Assembly: GCA_030378005.1 (NCBI GenBank)
Contig: JAUCGF010000089.1
Coordinates: forward strand, 1-64,000
Reading direction: 5' to 3'
Length of the DNA stretch: 64,000 nucleotides
From: Desulfococcaceae bacterium HSG9
GTDB taxonomy: Bacteria; Desulfobacterota; Desulfobacteria; Desulfobacterales; JAUCGF01
The notes beneath the pieces are model-generated. The model ran no database searches and was not told the origin of the DNA. It was given only the letters and a program-made list of their open reading frames with translations. A program made the position numbers and the translations under genes. This document shows, in pieces, positions 16,608-25,377 of the stretch; the stretch's first letter is position 1; each line of letters opens with the position of its first letter.

Positions 16608-19454
16608 ATGAAATATCAAGCAGGTTCTTTGGTCACCGCCCGAAACAGAGACTGGGTGGTGCTTCCTTCTGAAGATGACAAACTGGTTTTATTAAAACCG
16701 CTGGGTGGCTCGGAAGATGAAATAACGGGCATCTATCTGCCGCTGGGTTTTGCCTTGGATAAAATCGAATCCGCGGATTTCCCCTTGCCTGGCGCAAATG
16801 ACTTGGGCGACATCGCTTCGGCACGGGTGCTGTACAATGCCGCGCGTTTATCCTTTCGTAACGGTGCCGGGCCGTTTCGGTCGCTGGCAAAACTGTCTTT
16901 CCGGCCGCGACCCTACCAAATGGTACCTCTGATCATGGCGCTTAAACAGCCAGGCCCTGTACGCCTGTTAATTGCCGATGATGTGGGCGTGGGCAAAACT
17001 GTTGAAGCCCTGATCATCTTAAAAGAGCTTCTGGAGCGCAGACAAATCAAACGCTTTGCCGTTATTGTGTTGCCGCATTTATGTGAACAGTGGCAGACCG
17101 AGTTGAAAGCCAAATTCAGTATTGATGCCGTGATTATCCGGTCAAATACCCAGGCCCGGCTTGACCGCGAAATCCCCGGTGATGAAAGTGTTTTCCACCA
17201 TTATCCCTATCAAGTCATTTCAATCGATTATATCAAATCGGACCAGCGCAGGCAGGTTTTTATTCAGGAATGCCCTGAACTGGTGATTGTGGATGAGGCT
17301 CATACATGTTCCGCGGCAATCGGTGTAAAAACCGTCCGGCAGCAGCGCTATCAGCTTATCAAGGATATTGCGAAAAAACCCGACCAAAATATGATCTATC
17401 TGACCGCAACCCCTCACAGCGGCAAGCAAGGCCAGTTCAGCGCCCTTTTGGGATTGATCAAACCGGATTACCAACTGCTCGATTTGTCCAAGGCCGACAG
17501 GAATCAGCGCCGCGACCTGGCCAAGTATTATGTTCAGCGAAGACGGGCGGATGTTGAAAAGTGGATGAACAAAGACACCCCGTTTCCCAAACGCGATGCC
17601 GGTGAATTTCAATATGACCTGTCAACCCGCTATTCCGCTTTTTATGATGACATGCTTGACTTTGCCCTGGGCTTAACTCGCAGCGGCGATCTTCACCAAG
17701 GCCGCCGGCGTTTAAGATATTGGTCGGCCCTGGCCCTGCTTCGCGGCGTGATGTCCAGCCCGGCCGCGGGTATTGATATGCTTAAAAACCGCATTAAAAA
17801 GCAAACCGCTTGCGGCGATACGGATGACGACCTTGAAACCCTTGCCAACCCGATGATGGATGGCGATTATGACAGCGCCCGGGATTACACGCCCACCGGC
17901 ATTATCAACAAAACCGATTGGAGCGGCAGCGAAAATAAAAAGCTGAATCTGCTTGCCGACCAGCTTGGCCGATTGCGCGGTGTCAAGCACGATTTCAAAG
18001 CCGCAAGGGCGCTTGAGATCATTAAAAAATGGCTTAAACAAGGATTTAATCCGGTGGTTTTTTGCCGGTTTATCAGAACCGCCAATTATCTTGGAGAGCT
18101 GTTCAAAGGCGCTATGAAGACCGTAAATATTCAGGCGGTTACCAGTGAAGACCCGGATGAGGTTCGCAAAGCCCGCATTGATGATATGCGAGCATCAGCC
18201 AAGAAAGTTCTGATTGCCACGGACTGCCTGAGCGAAGGCATCAATCTTCAAGATCAGTTCACCGCCGTGCTGCACTATGATCTTCCCTGGAACCCCAACC
18301 GCTTGGAGCAGCGCGAAGGCCGCATCGACCGCTATGGCCAAATAGCTGAAACCGTCAAGGCGTATCTTTTGTACGGCGCTGACAACCCCATCGACGGTGT
18401 GGTGTTAAAGGTTCTTTTACGCAAAGTCCGCGAAATCCGAAGGTCAACCGGAATTTCAATTCCGTTTCCCGAAGACAGCCAATCGCTGATGGACACGGTT
18501 CTTCAAGCGGTGATATCCAATTCACAGGCCGCAACCCAAAGGCGCAACGCCAAACAACTGACCTTTGATTTCAGCCAGGCGGATGAGGTTAAACAAAAAG
18601 AGCTTATCGCCACCAAGGCCATTGAAAAAGCCGCCGACCGTGAACATGCCGTTAGAAGTGTTTTTGCCCAACATGCCATCAAAGCCTATCAAATCGAGCA
18701 GGATTTAAAACAATCCGATGAGGCTATCGGAAACCCTGAAGCAGTAGAGTCTTTTGTAACCCTGGCCTTGCGTAATATTTTAGGGGTTCAGATCACCCAG
18801 GATAAAAAAAAGAAAGGATATACGCTTTATACTGCCAACCTTCCACCGGTTTTACAAAGCGCAATCACGCCCCTGAAACAGCTTAAAGTCAGTTTTTTCT
18901 CACCCTGTGCGGAAGGCTATATCTACCTGGGCCGCAATCATCTTTTTGTGGAACAGCTTTGCCAATATCTGATGGCTGATTCATTAAACCGCCCCACCCA
19001 AGACGGCCCGGCCAGAGCGGCGGTTATCAAATGCCGGGATGTTGCTGTCAAAACGGTTCTTTTGATGTTCCGCGTCCGCAACGTGATTGAGGAAAAGCGC
19101 GTCCGCAATCAGTTTGTGGCCGAAGAAATGCTTTTATGGGGTTATGCTGGCAGCCCCCAGGATAATAATTTTTTAGATCAAGATCAGGTTAAACTGCTGA
19201 TGTCCCATGTCGCGCCATCAGCCAATCTTACCGACCCGGCCAAAGCCGCTTTTCTTGAAAACGAGCTGGAAAATATCGCCGAACTCCGTCAAGAGTTCGA
19301 TAAAATCGCTTTGCAAAGAGCTGAAATCCTGATCCAAGCCCATGAAAGATTCCGCAAAGTGATGGGCGGTAAAAGATATAAAGCAGTTGAACCGGTGCTT
19401 CCCATGGATTTGATGGGGGTTTATATTTTGCTGCCGGATCGAACCAACGCATAA
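16608..19454 (+). CDS. SNF2-family helicase, DISARM DrmD-like
   Basis: A 948-aa SNF2/RapA-type ATPase. The N-terminal 100 residues hold a conserved leader (YQAGSLVTARNRDWVVLPSE). Motif I is ADDVGVGKT at residues 123-131, the DEAH box lies at 229-232, and TATPHSG follows. The C-lobe has VLIATDCLSEGINLQ and LEQREGRIDRYGQ, both classic for SNF2. The leader, length and C-terminal region match DrmD-type helicases of class 1 DISARM. In such systems the helicases are thought to track or remodel foreign DNA beside an N6-adenine methyltransferase, and that partner follows here. No strong Shine-Dalgarno precedes ATG 16608. DrmD membership is a recognition by architecture and should be tested by HMM. 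Confidence 0.8.
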   Translation: MKYQAGSLVTARNRDWVVLPSEDDKLVLLKPLGGSEDEITGIYLPLGFALDKIESADFPLPGANDLGDIASARVLYNAARLSFRNGAGPFRSLAKLSFRPRPYQMVPLIMALKQPGPVRLLIADDVGVGKTVEALIILKELLERRQIKRFAVIVLPHLCEQWQTELKAKFSIDAVIIRSNTQARLDREIPGDESVFHHYPYQVISIDYIKSDQRRQVFIQECPELVIVDEAHTCSAAIGVKTVRQQRYQLIKDIAKKPDQNMIYLTATPHSGKQGQFSALLGLIKPDYQLLDLSKADRNQRRDLAKYYVQRRRADVEKWMNKDTPFPKRDAGEFQYDLSTRYSAFYDDMLDFALGLTRSGDLHQGRRRLRYWSALALLRGVMSSPAAGIDMLKNRIKKQTACGDTDDDLETLANPMMDGDYDSARDYTPTGIINKTDWSGSENKKLNLLADQLGRLRGVKHDFKAARALEIIKKWLKQGFNPVVFCRFIRTANYLGELFKGAMKTVNIQAVTSEDPDEVRKARIDDMRASAKKVLIATDCLSEGINLQDQFTAVLHYDLPWNPNRLEQREGRIDRYGQIAETVKAYLLYGADNPIDGVVLKVLLRKVREIRRSTGISIPFPEDSQSLMDTVLQAVISNSQAATQRRNAKQLTFDFSQADEVKQKELIATKAIEKAADREHAVRSVFAQHAIKAYQIEQDLKQSDEAIGNPEAVESFVTLALRNILGVQITQDKKKKGYTLYTANLPPVLQSAITPLKQLKVSFFSPCAEGYIYLGRNHLFVEQLCQYLMADSLNRPTQDGPARAAVIKCRDVAVKTVLLMFRVRNVIEEKRVRNQFVAEEMLLWGYAGSPQDNNFLDQDQVKLLMSHVAPSANLTDPAKAAFLENELENIAELRQEFDKIALQRAEILIQAHERFRKVMGGKRYKAVEPVLPMDLMGVYILLPDRTNA

Positions 19455-19498
19455 GCCCAAGACCATGAATATAAACACAACGATCTCTCATGCCCCCT

Positions 19499-19522
19499 CG
19501 TAATCGTAATCGTAATCGTAAT
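19499..19522. repeat. Hexanucleotide microsatellite (CGTAAT)4
   Basis: Four exact CGTAAT units. A related tract in the opposite sense, (GATTAA)n ending GATTACGA, lies at 19791-19856. The two tracts bracket the inverted-repeat element at 19577-19750 as roughly inverted outer arms. Confidence 0.85.
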
Positions 19523-19576
19523 CGTGTTTTTAAACCCAAAACACAAAATGTTGCTGTATTTATGAAAATTAGATTT

Positions 19577-19750
19577 AACCTTATTTCAGTTTTTTAAAAC
19601 CTTAGTAGAATATGGAAAAACAAATTAAAACCTTATTACCTTATTGATTACAGGCGGTTCGGCTATGTTACAGGAAAATAAGATAATAAGGTAAAAAGAT
19701 AGATTGGCAGATTGTTTGCTACTAAGGTTTCAAAATCAAAAAATAAGGTT
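19577..19750. repeat. Composite inverted repeat, copy 1 (upstream of methyltransferase gene)
   Basis: The ends are AACCTTATTT and its inverse AAATAAGGTT. Inner words are also mirrored: AAAACCTTAGTAG versus CTACTAAGGTTT, and ACCTTATTACCTTAT versus AATAAGGTAA-like sequence. A second copy with the same order of words lies at 23738-23918, so the methyltransferase gene is bracketed by two direct copies of one palindromic element of about 175-180 bp. Confidence 0.8.
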
Positions 19751-19790
19751 TGGCTTTATCGGTAACATGCTAATGTGGTTTTAAATTTTC

Positions 19791-19856
19791 GATTAAGATT
19801 AAGATTAAGATTAAGATTAAGATTAAGATTAAGATTAAGATTAAGATTAAGATTAC
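19791..19856. repeat. Hexanucleotide microsatellite (GATTAA)10-11
   Basis: About ten uninterrupted GATTAA units ending in GATTAC, 75 bp before the methyltransferase start codon. The tract could vary in length by slippage and so change promoter or leader spacing. No promoter could be placed with confidence. Confidence 0.85.
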
Positions 19857-19930
19857 GAATGCCAACCGGCTTAATCCAATCGAATCGGATTTTGCAGGGA
19901 TTTGATTTTTGAATAGGTTTTTAAAATATT

Positions 19931-22900
19931 ATGAAATACACCACCATAAGAATAGAAGGCGCCATCCTATCAGCCGATATTTTAGATAAAATCAAGCAAG
20001 GGGATATCCCCGGCCAGCTTGCCAAAGACTTTGGCTTTGACGCCAAAACCAAGGTCAAAGACGAAATCGCCCGCACCTGGGCGGACGCTCAAGACCTTTG
20101 GCGGATTTTCAAAAGGCAAAAAGCCAAAGTAAGCGCAAGCAAGCACGGGGCCACGGAAACCCGAAGATATTGGATCGTTCCCTTGTTAGGGTTATTGGGC
20201 TATGACGCGGAGTTGTCCAAAGCCCAAAGCGTTCACGGCAAATCGTATGCGATCAGCCATTGCGCCGCCAATCGCGACCGCTTTCCCATCCATATTGCCG
20301 GGTTTAATGACAGCCTTGATAAAAAAAGGACCGGCAGCGGCCCCAGGATGTCGCCCCATGCGCTGCTTCAGGAATATATCAACCTGACCGAACATCTTTA
20401 CACCCTGGTAACCAACGGCATTTATTTAAGACTTTTGCGGGACAGCAGCCGGCTGATCAAGCTTTCATTTATCGAGTTTGATCTTGAGACCATGATGGAA
20501 GAAGCCCATTACGCCGATTTTGCCATTATGTATCGCCTTGTGCATAGCAGCCGTATGCCGCTGAAAACAGACCTCGGAGCGGAAAGTCTAATTGAAAAGT
20601 ATCATCAGGATGCCCTGGATTCCGGTTCACGCATTCGCGCCGGATTAAGCCAGGCGGTTGAAAGATCGATTCTGGCTCTGGCCAATGGTTTTCTTGAAAA
20701 TCCCGACAATGGGCCGCTTCGGGAAAAAATAGATCAGAATGAAATATCCGCAACGGCCTATTATCAATTTCAACTGCGCCTGATCTACCGGCTTTTGTTT
20801 TTGATGGTTATCGAAGAAAGAAATCTGATCTTTGCCCATAATGCGGATAAGGCCAAACGGGAAATCTATTATGCCTTTTACAGCATCGACCGAATCAGGA
20901 AACTGAGTGAAAAACCGTATCTAACCGACCGCAGATTCAGCGATCTGTGGGTAGCTTTAAAAAATACGTTTCATCTGTTTGAAAGCCAAGCCAAAGGCAA
21001 ACATCTGGGCATCCGGCCGCTGGCCGGCGATCTTTTCGGCTACAATGCCATCGGCATATTAAACAGTTGCGATCTTGATAACCAAGTGCTTTTGGGATGT
21101 TTAAGGAATTTAAGCGTTTTTTTCAATAAAACCACTGGCCAGAAAATGCGCATCAATTACGCGGCTTTAAATGTGGAAGAGTTCGGTTCGGTTTATGAGC
21201 GTTTATTGGAGTATGATCCCCAATTTTCAATGGCAAACAGCGCCTGGCGGTTTGATTTTGTCAAAGGCCGCGGCCGTTCCGCATCCGGCTCGCATTACAC
21301 GCCCGACGAGCTGGTTCAGCCCCTGATCAAGCATTCCCTGGATTATATCATTCAGGACCGGTTGAATTCATCCGACCAAACGTCCGCCAAGGAAAACGCC
21401 CTGCTGTCTATCAAAGTTTGCGATGTCGCCTGCGGAAGCGGTCATATCCTGCTGAACGCGGCCCGCAAAATCGGCGCAGAACTGGCCAAGGTCAGAACCG
21501 GCGAAGACCAGCCGTCACCCGCGCCCCTGCGCCGGGCGATCCGGGATGTGATTAAAAACTGTATTTACGGTGTGGATAAAAACCCGTTGGCCGTGGAGTT
21601 ATGCAAGGTGGCCTTGTGGCTCGAAGCGCATAATCCCGGCGAACCGTTAAATTTTCTGGATCATCATATCAAATGCGGGGATGCCATTGTGGGGTTGGCC
21701 CATAAGGAAGAGCTTGCAAGCGGTATCCCTGATCAGGCATTTAAAAAGATGCCGGAAGATGACAAGGATATAAGAGCCGAGCTGGCCAAGCGCAACAAAA
21801 GGGAAATAAAAGAGCGCCGGCAGATTCATTTTAACTTTGAAGATGCGCTCAAAGGCTCGCTCAAAAATATCTTGCAACTCTTTGACCGCTTTAACCGTCT
21901 TCCTGAAAACAGCATTGATGAGATCCAAGACAAGCGCCGGGAATACAATAAGATGACCTCCGGCTCGAATTGGATGCGCCTGAAAACATTAGCTGATATT
22001 CAAGTCGCCCAGTTTTTTATCCCCAAGAATGCGCTAAATGTAAGCAAGATCGTTACCTATGAAGAATATATGGATTATTTAAGCGGCACAAAAGCGGTTC
22101 ATCCCATGAAAGCGGGCAAGGCCGGCGGGGTGGCCGCAGAAAAACGCTTTTTTCATTATTTTCTTGAATTTCCGGAGATTTTTGCCCAAGAAGGGTTTGA
22201 TTGTATTTTGGGGAATCCGCCGTATCTGGGCGGACGAAATTTAACGGTTAATTACGGATTCCGGTATTCAAATTTTCTTAAAACTAATTATCCATCGTGT
22301 ACAGGAAATACTGACTTAGTCGCGTTTTTCTTGATGAGAGCTTATTCGATTTTAGATGAGAAAAGTTTTATGAGTTTTATATGCACAAAAAGCATTTATC
22401 AGGGTGATACTCGTATAGCATGTTTAGAAGAACTTATTAAGCATAAAAAAGCAACTATTAACTTTGGAGTAAGGTCAGTAAGATGGCCAGGTAAAGCGAT
22501 GGTTGTTGTATGCCTTTTGTCTGTTAGCAGAAAAGACTTTGTATTACAGAAAATGTTAGATGGGAAAAAAATAAGCCATATAAACTCATTTCTCGAAAAT
22601 AGCACTATGACATTTAATCCTTTTCGGCTTAACAGTAATAAAGGAATATGCTTCAAAGGATCAGAGCCAGCTATAGGTTTTATGATAAGTAAAAACGAAG
22701 CTAAGGAATTAATTGACAAAAGTAAAATAAACAGAGAGGTAATTTACCCCTATCTAAATGGTGATGATCTAAATTCTGAAGTAACACAGTTACCTACAAG
22801 GTATGTTATCAATTTCTTTGACTGGTCAATTGAAAAAGCCCAAAAATATAAAGGCCCATTCAACATAGTTAAGCAAAGGGTTAAAACTATTTGGGACGAG

Positions 22901-23710
22901 AAAAAAGATAGTTGCAATACATCAAATTGGTGGTGGCATAGAAGAAGATCAGAAAAATTATATCATGGTCTTTATAATTTTGACCGAGCAATATGTGTTG
23001 GCTTTACTAGTAAATACGCGAAATTTTCTTTTGCTCCTGTCAATATAATTTATTCAAATTCTGTTGTTGTTGTATGTAGGCAAGATGCTAAATATTTTGC
23101 AATTCTTAATTCAAGCTTTCATGAGTATTGGTCCTGGAAAAATTGCTCTACCATGGGAGACAGCACACTCCGTTATACTCCATCAAGTGCTTTTAGCACA
23201 TATCCATTCCCAGATTTATCTCATTTTGACCTACAACTTGAACAATTTGGCAATAGTTATTCCAAACTTCGAAGTAGAATTATGGCCGAACTAAGCATCG
23301 GGCTAACTAAAGTTTACAATCTGTTCAACTCAAAAAAACTATCAGTTGAAGATATCGTTAATAAAAGCAAACAATGCGAGGAACAATGTAAAGAAACGTA
23401 TATAAATATTCTTAGTCTCCGTGAACTACACAAAAATATGGATCAAACGGTTCTCAAATCCTACGGCTGGGAGGATTTAGACCTGGCGCATGATTTTTAC
23501 GAAGTGGATTACCTGCCGGAAAACGACCGCATCCGCTATACAATCACACCGGCTGCCCGCAAAGAAGTCTTAAAGCGCTTGTTAAAACTGAACCACGCCA
23601 TTCATGACCGGGAACTGAAAGAGGGGCTATCCTCAAAAAGAAAAACCGGCAGGAAAAGAACTGACAAGCATTTCAAGCCGGGCGCATCCCAGCAAATAAA
23701 AATTTGTTGA
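19931..23710 (+). CDS. N6-adenine DNA methyltransferase, PglX/DISARM DrmMI-like
   Basis: A 1259-aa Eco57I-like class I SAM-dependent methyltransferase. The SAM-binding motif DVACGSGH starts at residue 498, the acidic motif follows (YGVDKNPLAVELCKVALW), and the catalytic NPPY lies at 762-765. About 480 residues precede the catalytic core, with no obvious PD-(D/E)xK motif, so cleavage by this protein is not predicted. Residues about 770-1170 should hold target recognition. Their DNA (about 22240-23440) is clearly AT-rich compared with both flanks: 32% GC on one 60-base line (22381-22440) against 63% on another (21421-21480). This suggests replacement of the recognition domain by recombination. 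Size and architecture fit DrmMI/PglX proteins. As last gene of the three-gene locus it likely marks self DNA. Confidence 0.85.
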   Translation: MKYTTIRIEGAILSADILDKIKQGDIPGQLAKDFGFDAKTKVKDEIARTWADAQDLWRIFKRQKAKVSASKHGATETRRYWIVPLLGLLGYDAELSKAQSVHGKSYAISHCAANRDRFPIHIAGFNDSLDKKRTGSGPRMSPHALLQEYINLTEHLYTLVTNGIYLRLLRDSSRLIKLSFIEFDLETMMEEAHYADFAIMYRLVHSSRMPLKTDLGAESLIEKYHQDALDSGSRIRAGLSQAVERSILALANGFLENPDNGPLREKIDQNEISATAYYQFQLRLIYRLLFLMVIEERNLIFAHNADKAKREIYYAFYSIDRIRKLSEKPYLTDRRFSDLWVALKNTFHLFESQAKGKHLGIRPLAGDLFGYNAIGILNSCDLDNQVLLGCLRNLSVFFNKTTGQKMRINYAALNVEEFGSVYERLLEYDPQFSMANSAWRFDFVKGRGRSASGSHYTPDELVQPLIKHSLDYIIQDRLNSSDQTSAKENALLSIKVCDVACGSGHILLNAARKIGAELAKVRTGEDQPSPAPLRRAIRDVIKNCIYGVDKNPLAVELCKVALWLEAHNPGEPLNFLDHHIKCGDAIVGLAHKEELASGIPDQAFKKMPEDDKDIRAELAKRNKREIKERRQIHFNFEDALKGSLKNILQLFDRFNRLPENSIDEIQDKRREYNKMTSGSNWMRLKTLADIQVAQFFIPKNALNVSKIVTYEEYMDYLSGTKAVHPMKAGKAGGVAAEKRFFHYFLEFPEIFAQEGFDCILGNPPYLGGRNLTVNYGFRYSNFLKTNYPSCTGNTDLVAFFLMRAYSILDEKSFMSFICTKSIYQGDTRIACLEELIKHKKATINFGVRSVRWPGKAMVVVCLLSVSRKDFVLQKMLDGKKISHINSFLENSTMTFNPFRLNSNKGICFKGSEPAIGFMISKNEAKELIDKSKINREVIYPYLNGDDLNSEVTQLPTRYVINFFDWSIEKAQKYKGPFNIVKQRVKTIWDEKKDSCNTSNWWWHRRRSEKLYHGLYNFDRAICVGFTSKYAKFSFAPVNIIYSNSVVVVCRQDAKYFAILNSSFHEYWSWKNCSTMGDSTLRYTPSSAFSTYPFPDLSHFDLQLEQFGNSYSKLRSRIMAELSIGLTKVYNLFNSKKLSVEDIVNKSKQCEEQCKETYINILSLRELHKNMDQTVLKSYGWEDLDLAHDFYEVDYLPENDRIRYTITPAARKEVLKRLLKLNHAIHDRELKEGLSSKRKTGRKRTDKHFKPGASQQIKIC

Positions 23711-23737
23711 GCCGTCGGCCGTGTTTGCATTAATTAA

Positions 23738-23918
23738 AACCTTATTTAAGTTTTTAAAACCTTAGTAGAATATGAAAATCTGATAAACGGAAACCTTATT
23801 ACCTTATCAGATGCCGCTGTTTTGTTATGAAACAGGATATTTTGTACAAAAATAAGGTAATAAGGTAAAGGATAGGACAGTATTTCAGCTACTAAGGTTT
23901 AAAATTCTAAAATAAGGT
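23738..23918. repeat. Composite inverted repeat, copy 2 (downstream of methyltransferase gene)
   Basis: Same word order as the element at 19577-19750: AACCTTATTT end, AAAACCTTAGTAGAATATG, ACCTTATTACCTTAT, then inverse words AATAAGGTAATAAGGTAAA, CTACTAAGGTTT and AAATAAGGT. It begins 27 nt after the methyltransferase stop. Conservation is in the words, while the middle differs, which suggests RNA- or DNA-hairpin constraint. Confidence 0.8.
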
Positions 23919-23951
23919 CAGATGTCAGCCGATAATCTAACAAAGTAGTAA

Positions 23952-24098
23952 GGGGATTCCCAATAAATAAACTACCCATTTTAGTCGTGATGTAGGGTGG
24001 GTGTAGGGAAGCGAAACCCACCGAATGCTTATTAATGGTAGGTTTCGTTGCTCTACACCCACCCTACATTTTGGGTATATTATTTTTTGGGAAATCCC
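23952..24098. mobile_element. MITE-like element, long copy (147 bp)
   Basis: Twelve-base terminal inverted repeats (GGGGATTCCCAA left, TTGGGAAATCCC right, one mismatch) are flanked by TAA on both sides, consistent with a 3-bp target duplication as made by some IS5-group elements. The interior holds a long hairpin with TGTAGGGTGGGTGTAG / CTACACCCACCCTACA arms. A shorter copy lacking this hairpin lies at 34863-34935. There is no coding capacity, so mobility would need a transposase in trans. Confidence 0.75.
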
Positions 24099-24226
24099 TA
24101 ATAGAAAGTTCAGATATTTTCCATCTACAATACGGCTGTTAAGTATTTTTTCATGCAATTATCCTGCAATTATCAGTTTGCTATTTTAGCAACGTTACGA
24201 TATAATATCAGTAGATGGAAAGTTCA

Positions 24227-24327
24227 GGAGCGCAAAAATTAAGCGCAGCGATTTTTTGCATCGCCACCCGGAAAGGCTGCGGATTCAGAGGCCGGCAAAA
24301 AACCGCTGCACTTAATTTTTGCGCTCC
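24227..24327. repeat. Long hairpin, 33-bp arms
   Basis: Arms 24227-24259 and 24295-24327 (GGAGCGCAAAAATTAAG...) pair over 33 bp with only two mismatches around a 35-nt loop. It lies about 100 bp before the pseudopilin gene. It resembles the GGAGTGC-type palindromes elsewhere in general form, but its core sequence differs. Confidence 0.8.
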
Positions 24328-24423
24328 ATGTCGTATTTTCAGGCATTTTCGATCTACTGAATATGGATAAGATACAATTCGTTTCTACTTTTTGGGAATG
24401 CACCCAATGCAGATGACACAATA

Positions 24424-24966
24424 ATGAATAAACGTGGTTTTACCTATCTTGGTGCTTTGATTATGATCGTGGTTTGTGGAATTTCCCTGAGTGGTGCGAG
24501 TGCCTATCATAAAACAATTGTAAAACGCTCAAAAGAGGCCGAATTGCTGTTCCGTGGCGACCAAATCCGACGGGCGCTCCAATCTTTTTATGAACATCCG
24601 CCAGCAGGGAAACCTCACGCATATCCGCGTTCTATGCAAGACCTGCTGAAAGACCCCCGCTATTTGGGTGTTCGTCGGCATCTCAGGAAGAATTATCCCG
24701 ATCCGATGACAAGCCATGGGGAATGGGCGTTCATTCGAGATTCTAAAGGGCGTATCAAAGGCGTTTTTAGCCCAAGCCAGGACAAACCCCTTAAAACAGG
24801 CAACTTCCCAAATGAATATAAACATTTTGAAATTTTAGAAAAACCTGAAATGAGTGAAACCGGTTACTTTTCAGAAGATGCAGATGTCAAAAAGAGTTCA
24901 AAATATTCGGATTGGAAGTTTATTTTCCTTCCCAAGACGGTTAAAAAAAACGCCGGGCAGGGTTGA
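24424..24966 (+). CDS. Type II secretion/type IV pilus pseudopilin-like protein
   Basis: A 180-aa protein with a class III prepilin-type leader: MNKRG followed by FTYLGALIMIVVCGISLSG. Cleavage by prepilin peptidase would fall after Gly5, leaving an N-terminal Phe and a hydrophobic helix. The glutamate usual at mature position 5 is replaced by Gly, as in some minor pseudopilins with GFTYLG-type starts, so methylation or assembly may be atypical. The rest has a predicted helix (EAELLFRGDQIRRALQSFYE) and a soluble domain with PRSMQDLLKDPR. No other secretion gene is adjacent, so it is an orphan or a minor component of a system encoded elsewhere. It lies 52 bp upstream of a small exported protein on the same strand. 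Confidence 0.7.
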   Translation: MNKRGFTYLGALIMIVVCGISLSGASAYHKTIVKRSKEAELLFRGDQIRRALQSFYEHPPAGKPHAYPRSMQDLLKDPRYLGVRRHLRKNYPDPMTSHGEWAFIRDSKGRIKGVFSPSQDKPLKTGNFPNEYKHFEILEKPEMSETGYFSEDADVKKSSKYSDWKFIFLPKTVKKNAGQG

Positions 24967-25018
24967 CGATTGCCTGGCGATGATTTGTAAGCAAAACCAT
25001 AAAGGAGGAACTGCAACA

Positions 25019-25369
25019 ATGTGTAAAAAAAGAATGGTTTTATTGGTTTTACTTGCCGCGGTCTTATGGCCCGGCATGAGCGTAGCGCAAGATTCCATAA
25101 ATACGCTGATGGAACAATTCGAGCAGCAATATGAAGCGTTGACGCCGCAACCTAATAGCTCTGTGAATGATGATTATAAGATGGGGCAAACCGCGTTAGG
25201 GATCCGTTACACCAATCAGATTTTAAGTCTGATGCACGCTCAGAATCAGGAGATGCTTGCCAAACACAATAAAATTTTATCCAAATACGATGAAATTATC
25301 AAACAAAACAAAGAAGTAATCCGCCTTTTGACCAAGATTGCCAAGAAAGACGTCAAAGAAAAAGAATAG
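25019..25369 (+). CDS. Small exported helical protein of unknown function
   Basis: A 116-aa protein. The start is ATG 25019, with an excellent AAAGGAGG about 10 nt upstream. A signal peptide covers about residues 1-24 (VLLVLLAAVLWPGMSVAQ). The mature protein is mostly helical and highly charged, with a coiled-coil-like segment near its end (LAKHNKILSKYDEIIKQNKEVI). I do not recognise a family. It follows the pseudopilin-like gene closely on the same strand and probably shares its transcript, so a periplasmic accessory role to that protein is possible. It converges on the transglycosylase gene with only 8 bp between. Confidence 0.65.
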   Translation: MCKKRMVLLVLLAAVLWPGMSVAQDSINTLMEQFEQQYEALTPQPNSSVNDDYKMGQTALGIRYTNQILSLMHAQNQEMLAKHNKILSKYDEIIKQNKEVIRLLTKIAKKDVKEKE

Positions 25370-25377
25370 AGTATAAT

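Noticed and set aside
19499-19856. Possible CRISPR-like array
   Set aside because: The repeats are uninterrupted hexamers and an inverted repeat, with no regularly spaced unique spacers and no cas genes nearby.
11247-23710. BREX system
   Set aside because: The methyltransferase is PglX-like, but there is no pglZ, brxC or brxA/B, and the SNF2 and DUF1998 helicases fit DISARM/Druantia-type proteins better.
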